Positions 60,687-64,000 of a stretch of 64,000 bases of DNA are shown piece after piece. Numbering within the stretch: position 1 is the stretch's first letter; each line of letters starts with the position of its first letter. The stretch is from Glandiceps talaboti (lineage: Eukaryota > Hemichordata > Enteropneusta > Spengelidae), in contig NC_135565.1 in the NCBI RefSeq assembly GCF_964340395.1, forward strand, positions 9,119,242-9,183,241, read 5' to 3'. A program made the position numbers and the translations under genes. The notes under the pieces are model-generated. The model saw nothing but the letters and a program-made list of their open reading frames with translations, searched no databases and was not told the origin of the DNA.

Positions 60687-61626
60687 AACTAGACTTACTG
60701 CCCTGGATTTTTTCACTCTGTATTTTGAAAGAATTTTTTAAAATACAATTGTGTTCTTTCTAGTGAAACAGTGACCTGAGTAAGTGATTGCGAACAATCG
60801 GGTGACTTGTCATGAAAGGATATGAAGGTATTTTATTAGTAGGAATGAGAAAAATTTACCCAATTTTAGACAAAGGGTATTGAAAACATGATATATTATA
60901 TGACCACAGTTCAGAACCTTTTATCTGAAATATGATTTATTACAGACATGCATTTCCAAAACTGAACTATTTTAAGAGTAAAACATAATACTCTGTGTGT
61001 ATAGAAAAGCCAATGATATCGTGTTCTTTTTTACTATAAATTTGATGCACAGTTAGACTTTATATATTCAATAGACACCCAATCCATTCTCAGACTTATC
61101 AAATATCATTATTTGATATTCCACGATCTACGGGCAAATAAATCATATACATCTAACTAAACCCTGGGAATCCAATTGAATACCACAATGTGGCTGTGAA
61201 AATCAACTGCAGTATTTTGACATTTCCAGGTTTCATGTTATATCTGTACAGTGACCTTTGACCTTCCATCAAAATATTTATGTAATATGGTTTATAAAGA
61301 TAATGCAAGATTTTAGATATATTACACCATGCCTACAGATGTGAAAAAATGGATGAATATGAAAATAGTGATGTACATGAAATTTACTAATGTTTGTTTA
61401 TTTGTTTGTTTGTTTGTTTGTTTGTTTGTTTGTCAATGTCTATAACTATTTCTCTATATCATGCATACTTGTGTGTATGTATATTGTTTTCAGTTTGTGT
61501 TTATGTACGAGTACACTGTGAGAATGTGTCTATATGTGTGTGTGTATCTGAATCACAGTACTACACTTGTGTGTGTAGGTATATACATGTATATGACTGT
61601 GTCTGTGTGTTTATGTATATATTTGT

Positions 61627-61668
<42 letters not shown>

Positions 61669-62413
61669 TGTGTGTGTTTACTTGTGTGTGTCTATACTTG
61701 TGTGTGTGTGTCTATACTTGTGTGTGTGTGTATGTGTGTCTGTGTGTGTATACTTGTGTGTACTTGTGTGTGTCGATACTTCTGTGTGTGTGTGTGTGTG
61801 TGTGTGTGTACCAGTGTATGTAATTAGAATGTGGAAAGGTGTGAAATAAAAATTACTTCCGGTACCATGTGTTATGACAGTGATCAAGTTGGGGTAATAG
61901 TCATGACAGTACTTGTATTAGAGTGGCCATACTTAATTCTCATGACTTTAATTGTCATTTCAAAGTCATTCAGATTGTTTTAAAGTGAGATTATGAAATA
62001 AAAAAATCACCAACACATACTAAAGATTGCATCTTTTTTTTTTCTTTTTCTTTTTTCTTTTTAACTGACCCACCGACCCATCATTTTCATGTTACATTGT
62101 GAAACATAGTGCATGTACCCTAGTACCATGTGTCTGGTTTAAAATACATATGTTGAGTTCTTATATCTGTGTTTGTCTATTCAATAAATTATTATTTATA
62201 TTTTGGAGAATATACTGTTCATGGTTCCAAGAATCAATAGGACAGTACAATATAGTTACTTTGGAATGGAGTATTGGAAATGAATGTGATGTTTTGATTC
62301 GTCTACTACAGTGTTTTCATTATCGAGGGCCATTGTAGACAGATCGAAATGTCACATTGTGACTAGGTGACTATATACTGTATTATCCTATTTTGTGTTT
62401 TGTTCTTCACCAG
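60687..62413. other. Remainder of ethanolamine kinase intron 1
   Basis: AT-rich with a GTTT run at 61393-61433 and a long GT-rich tract at 61500-61815 (pure GT at about 61634-61663). No exon is seen. Confidence 0.6.
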
Positions 62414-62673
62414 GTTTTCACCGAGGGTATCACTAACAAGATCTATGGCTGTTATTTACCTGACGACAAACGTAATATGGTCTTACTTCGAGTCTATGGA
62501 GAAAAAACTGAGTTGATTATTGACAGAGTCAAGGAGATTGAAACATTCCAAGTTTTATTTAAAGCTAAATGTGGTGCTGAATTATATTGTATCTTTAACA
62601 ATGGATTATGTTATCAGTTTATGCCGGGGAAAATTCTTGATCCGGAATTGGTCCGTGCTGATAATGTATATCC
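62414..62673 (+). CDS. ETNK: Ethanolamine kinase, second coding exon
   Basis: 260 bases. The acceptor ttcttcaccag ends at 62413 and the donor is gtaagt at 62674. It encodes VFTEGITNKIYGCYL, then MVLLRVYGEKTELIIDR, AELYCIFNNGLCYQFMPG and LDPELVR. These are hallmark blocks of the N lobe of ethanolamine/choline kinases, and the order and spacing match ETNK1/ETNK2. It joins the first exon in phase 0 and ends two bases into a codon. The two exons give about 128 residues of an enzyme of roughly 350-450. The C lobe with the Brenner motif lies beyond the window. Confidence 0.93.
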
Positions 62674-62719
62674 GTAAGTATGGAATATGGCCACACCCCA
62701 TGACACATGAGTGCAAGTG

Positions 62720-62834
62720 TGGCATACTCGGGGTATTTGCACAAGTGCTTGCAGTGTTTTCTGTGCCCGTAGCGAGTGATAGTGTAGCAGAAAACACTGC
62801 AAGCACGAGTACAAATACCCTTGAGTACCCAAGC
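62720..62834. repeat. Near-perfect palindrome in ethanolamine kinase intron 2
   Basis: The arm ggtatttgcacaagtgcttg-cagtgttttctg pairs with cagaaaacactgcaagcacg-agtacaaatacc, and the pairing extends weakly outward through catactcgg and gagtaccc. It starts only about 50 bases after the exon 2 donor, so it would form a stable hairpin in the pre-mRNA. Confidence 0.8.
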
Positions 62835-63699
62835 TGGAACTCATACGGCATGGTGTTCTGTTATTATTACATATATTTATCTGAAACGACAAATTTCCAT
62901 AAAAATGATGAAAATCATATAGCGCAATCACGAATTTTCATATGTAGCAAATGGTCACATCCTCATTTGCATATCATTTGCATGTAGGTATGCAATAACG
63001 TTTTTTGTATTGCACTACAGTGAAAATACCACTAGTATGCACACACACACCAGTGCAAGTACTTTCTGGTACATATGTAATAATATGTAATAATTAGTTG
63101 TCATAGAGTAGATATTTTTATCATATTGTAGGCATCACAATTGTTTGATTGCACGCCAGCTTGTTAAAAACATAAATAACCAAGGTTATTAGGACACAGT
63201 CTGTATTATAATTTCATGCATTTTGCTAGTAACATAAGTTTATTATGAAATATGCTAAATAATATCTATAGACATTATTAAAGAGAAAGGACACATTGCG
63301 AATTTGTGTTGTTTGATAAAAACTGACATGAAATGTGTCATTCACTTTCATTTGTCAGTACCAGTGTGCCCTCGAATAATAGCCAAATTTTGTTGTTTTG
63401 AGTCAATATGATATAAACTGGCATTTCTTTTGAGTCACCACATAGTATAGACAGTATCAAATTTTATTGTTGTGGGTCAAAATGATAAAACCAGGGATTG
63501 TTATGAGTGACAACATAGTAAGAGATAGGTGAACACCAAATTTCGGTGCATCACTTGAAATTGTGTGCATCAGTAGCGCATCAAATTGGCTTAGAGGGCA
63601 CACTGGTCTGTACGTACTTTGTCTAAAATTAGGCGACTTTGACATGTGAGACATGCTAGGCAACTACAGTGTATTACAATTACAAAATCAATTAAAGCA

Positions 63700-63815
63700 G
63701 TCACGTAATTATGTAAAATTATGCAAAATTATGTAAAATATTGTGTAAAATTATGTAAAGAATTATGCAAAAATTATGTAAAATTATACAAATTATGTAA
63801 AAAGTTATGTCAAAT
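63700..63815. repeat. Short-period repeat (atgtaaaatt family)
   Basis: About ten imperfect units of atgtaaaatt / atgcaaaatt in the second intron of the ethanolamine kinase gene. The intron from 62674 to 64000 shows nothing else. Confidence 0.85.
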
Positions 63816-64000
63816 TATGTTTGATAGAAGTCTTGAAAGTACCACACGGCACTACTATCAAAGTTCACATCAAATTGACAATGCTATAGAACTTAGAAGC
63901 AGTCAATAATATGTTTAGTGTTTGCGCATTCCCATAATAGCAGGAATCAGTGAGGAAAGAGTTAAGTGGCCTTGCAAGTGTTATACATCACTTCTAAGTT

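Noticed and set aside
61394-61849. Cys/Val-rich ORFs of up to 151 codons
   Set aside because: Translation of GT-rich microsatellite DNA inside the ethanolamine kinase intron.

Overview
The window is animal nuclear DNA. Coding sequence is split into short exons with GT/AG borders, and most of the sequence is intron, microsatellite, minisatellite and decayed transposon. The domain repertoire (trefoil, F5/8 discoidin, kringle, EGF, PAN, CUB, C-type lectin, LDLa, LRR, relaxin-receptor/GRL101-type 7TM) and the repeats fit a marine invertebrate, most likely a deuterostome such as an acorn worm or lancelet. The sequence alone does not fix the species.

The main content is one minus-strand gene assembled here from 51413 down to 15113: 28 exons, 6267 coding bases, about 2,088 residues. 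The order is signal peptide, trefoil, discoidin (2 exons), kringle, EGF, Link/CTLD-like, discoidin (2 exons), PAN-like, CUB, C-type lectin (3 exons), seven LDLa exons, LRR N-cap, three 72-base LRR exons, a 7TM exon, then a truncated pseudokinase and a 21-residue repeat tail. All 27 junctions were checked by hand. Each keeps the frame and none creates a stop. Domain exons are almost all phase 1-1 and the LRR exons phase 2-2. The model predicts a very large mosaic surface receptor of the LDLa-LRR-7TM (GRL101/RXFP-like) class with a cytoplasmic pseudokinase. I know of no description of this exact architecture.

The left end (1-6545) is a diverged copy of 50271-53990. It carries a second signal-peptide exon and trefoil exon on the minus strand, so a second receptor gene of this type probably runs leftward out of the window and the locus is a tandem cluster. 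Between the two lie a decayed LINE (6.6-8.95 kb), fragments of a Polinton/Maverick element (10.8-12.1 kb) and about 2.7 kb with no gene.

The right end carries the first two coding exons of an ethanolamine kinase gene on the plus strand (56934-57059 and 62414-62673), which continues past the window. Its 5.35-kb first intron contains about 71 copies of a 28-bp satellite.

The introns hold further elements: a possible non-autonomous LTR element with 569-bp near-identical ends, a tRNA-type SINE, a MITE with 17-bp terminal inverted repeats, several foldback elements, and nested TA-bounded repeats. All coordinates and alignments were made by eye. Domain names rest on motif recognition, not database searches.
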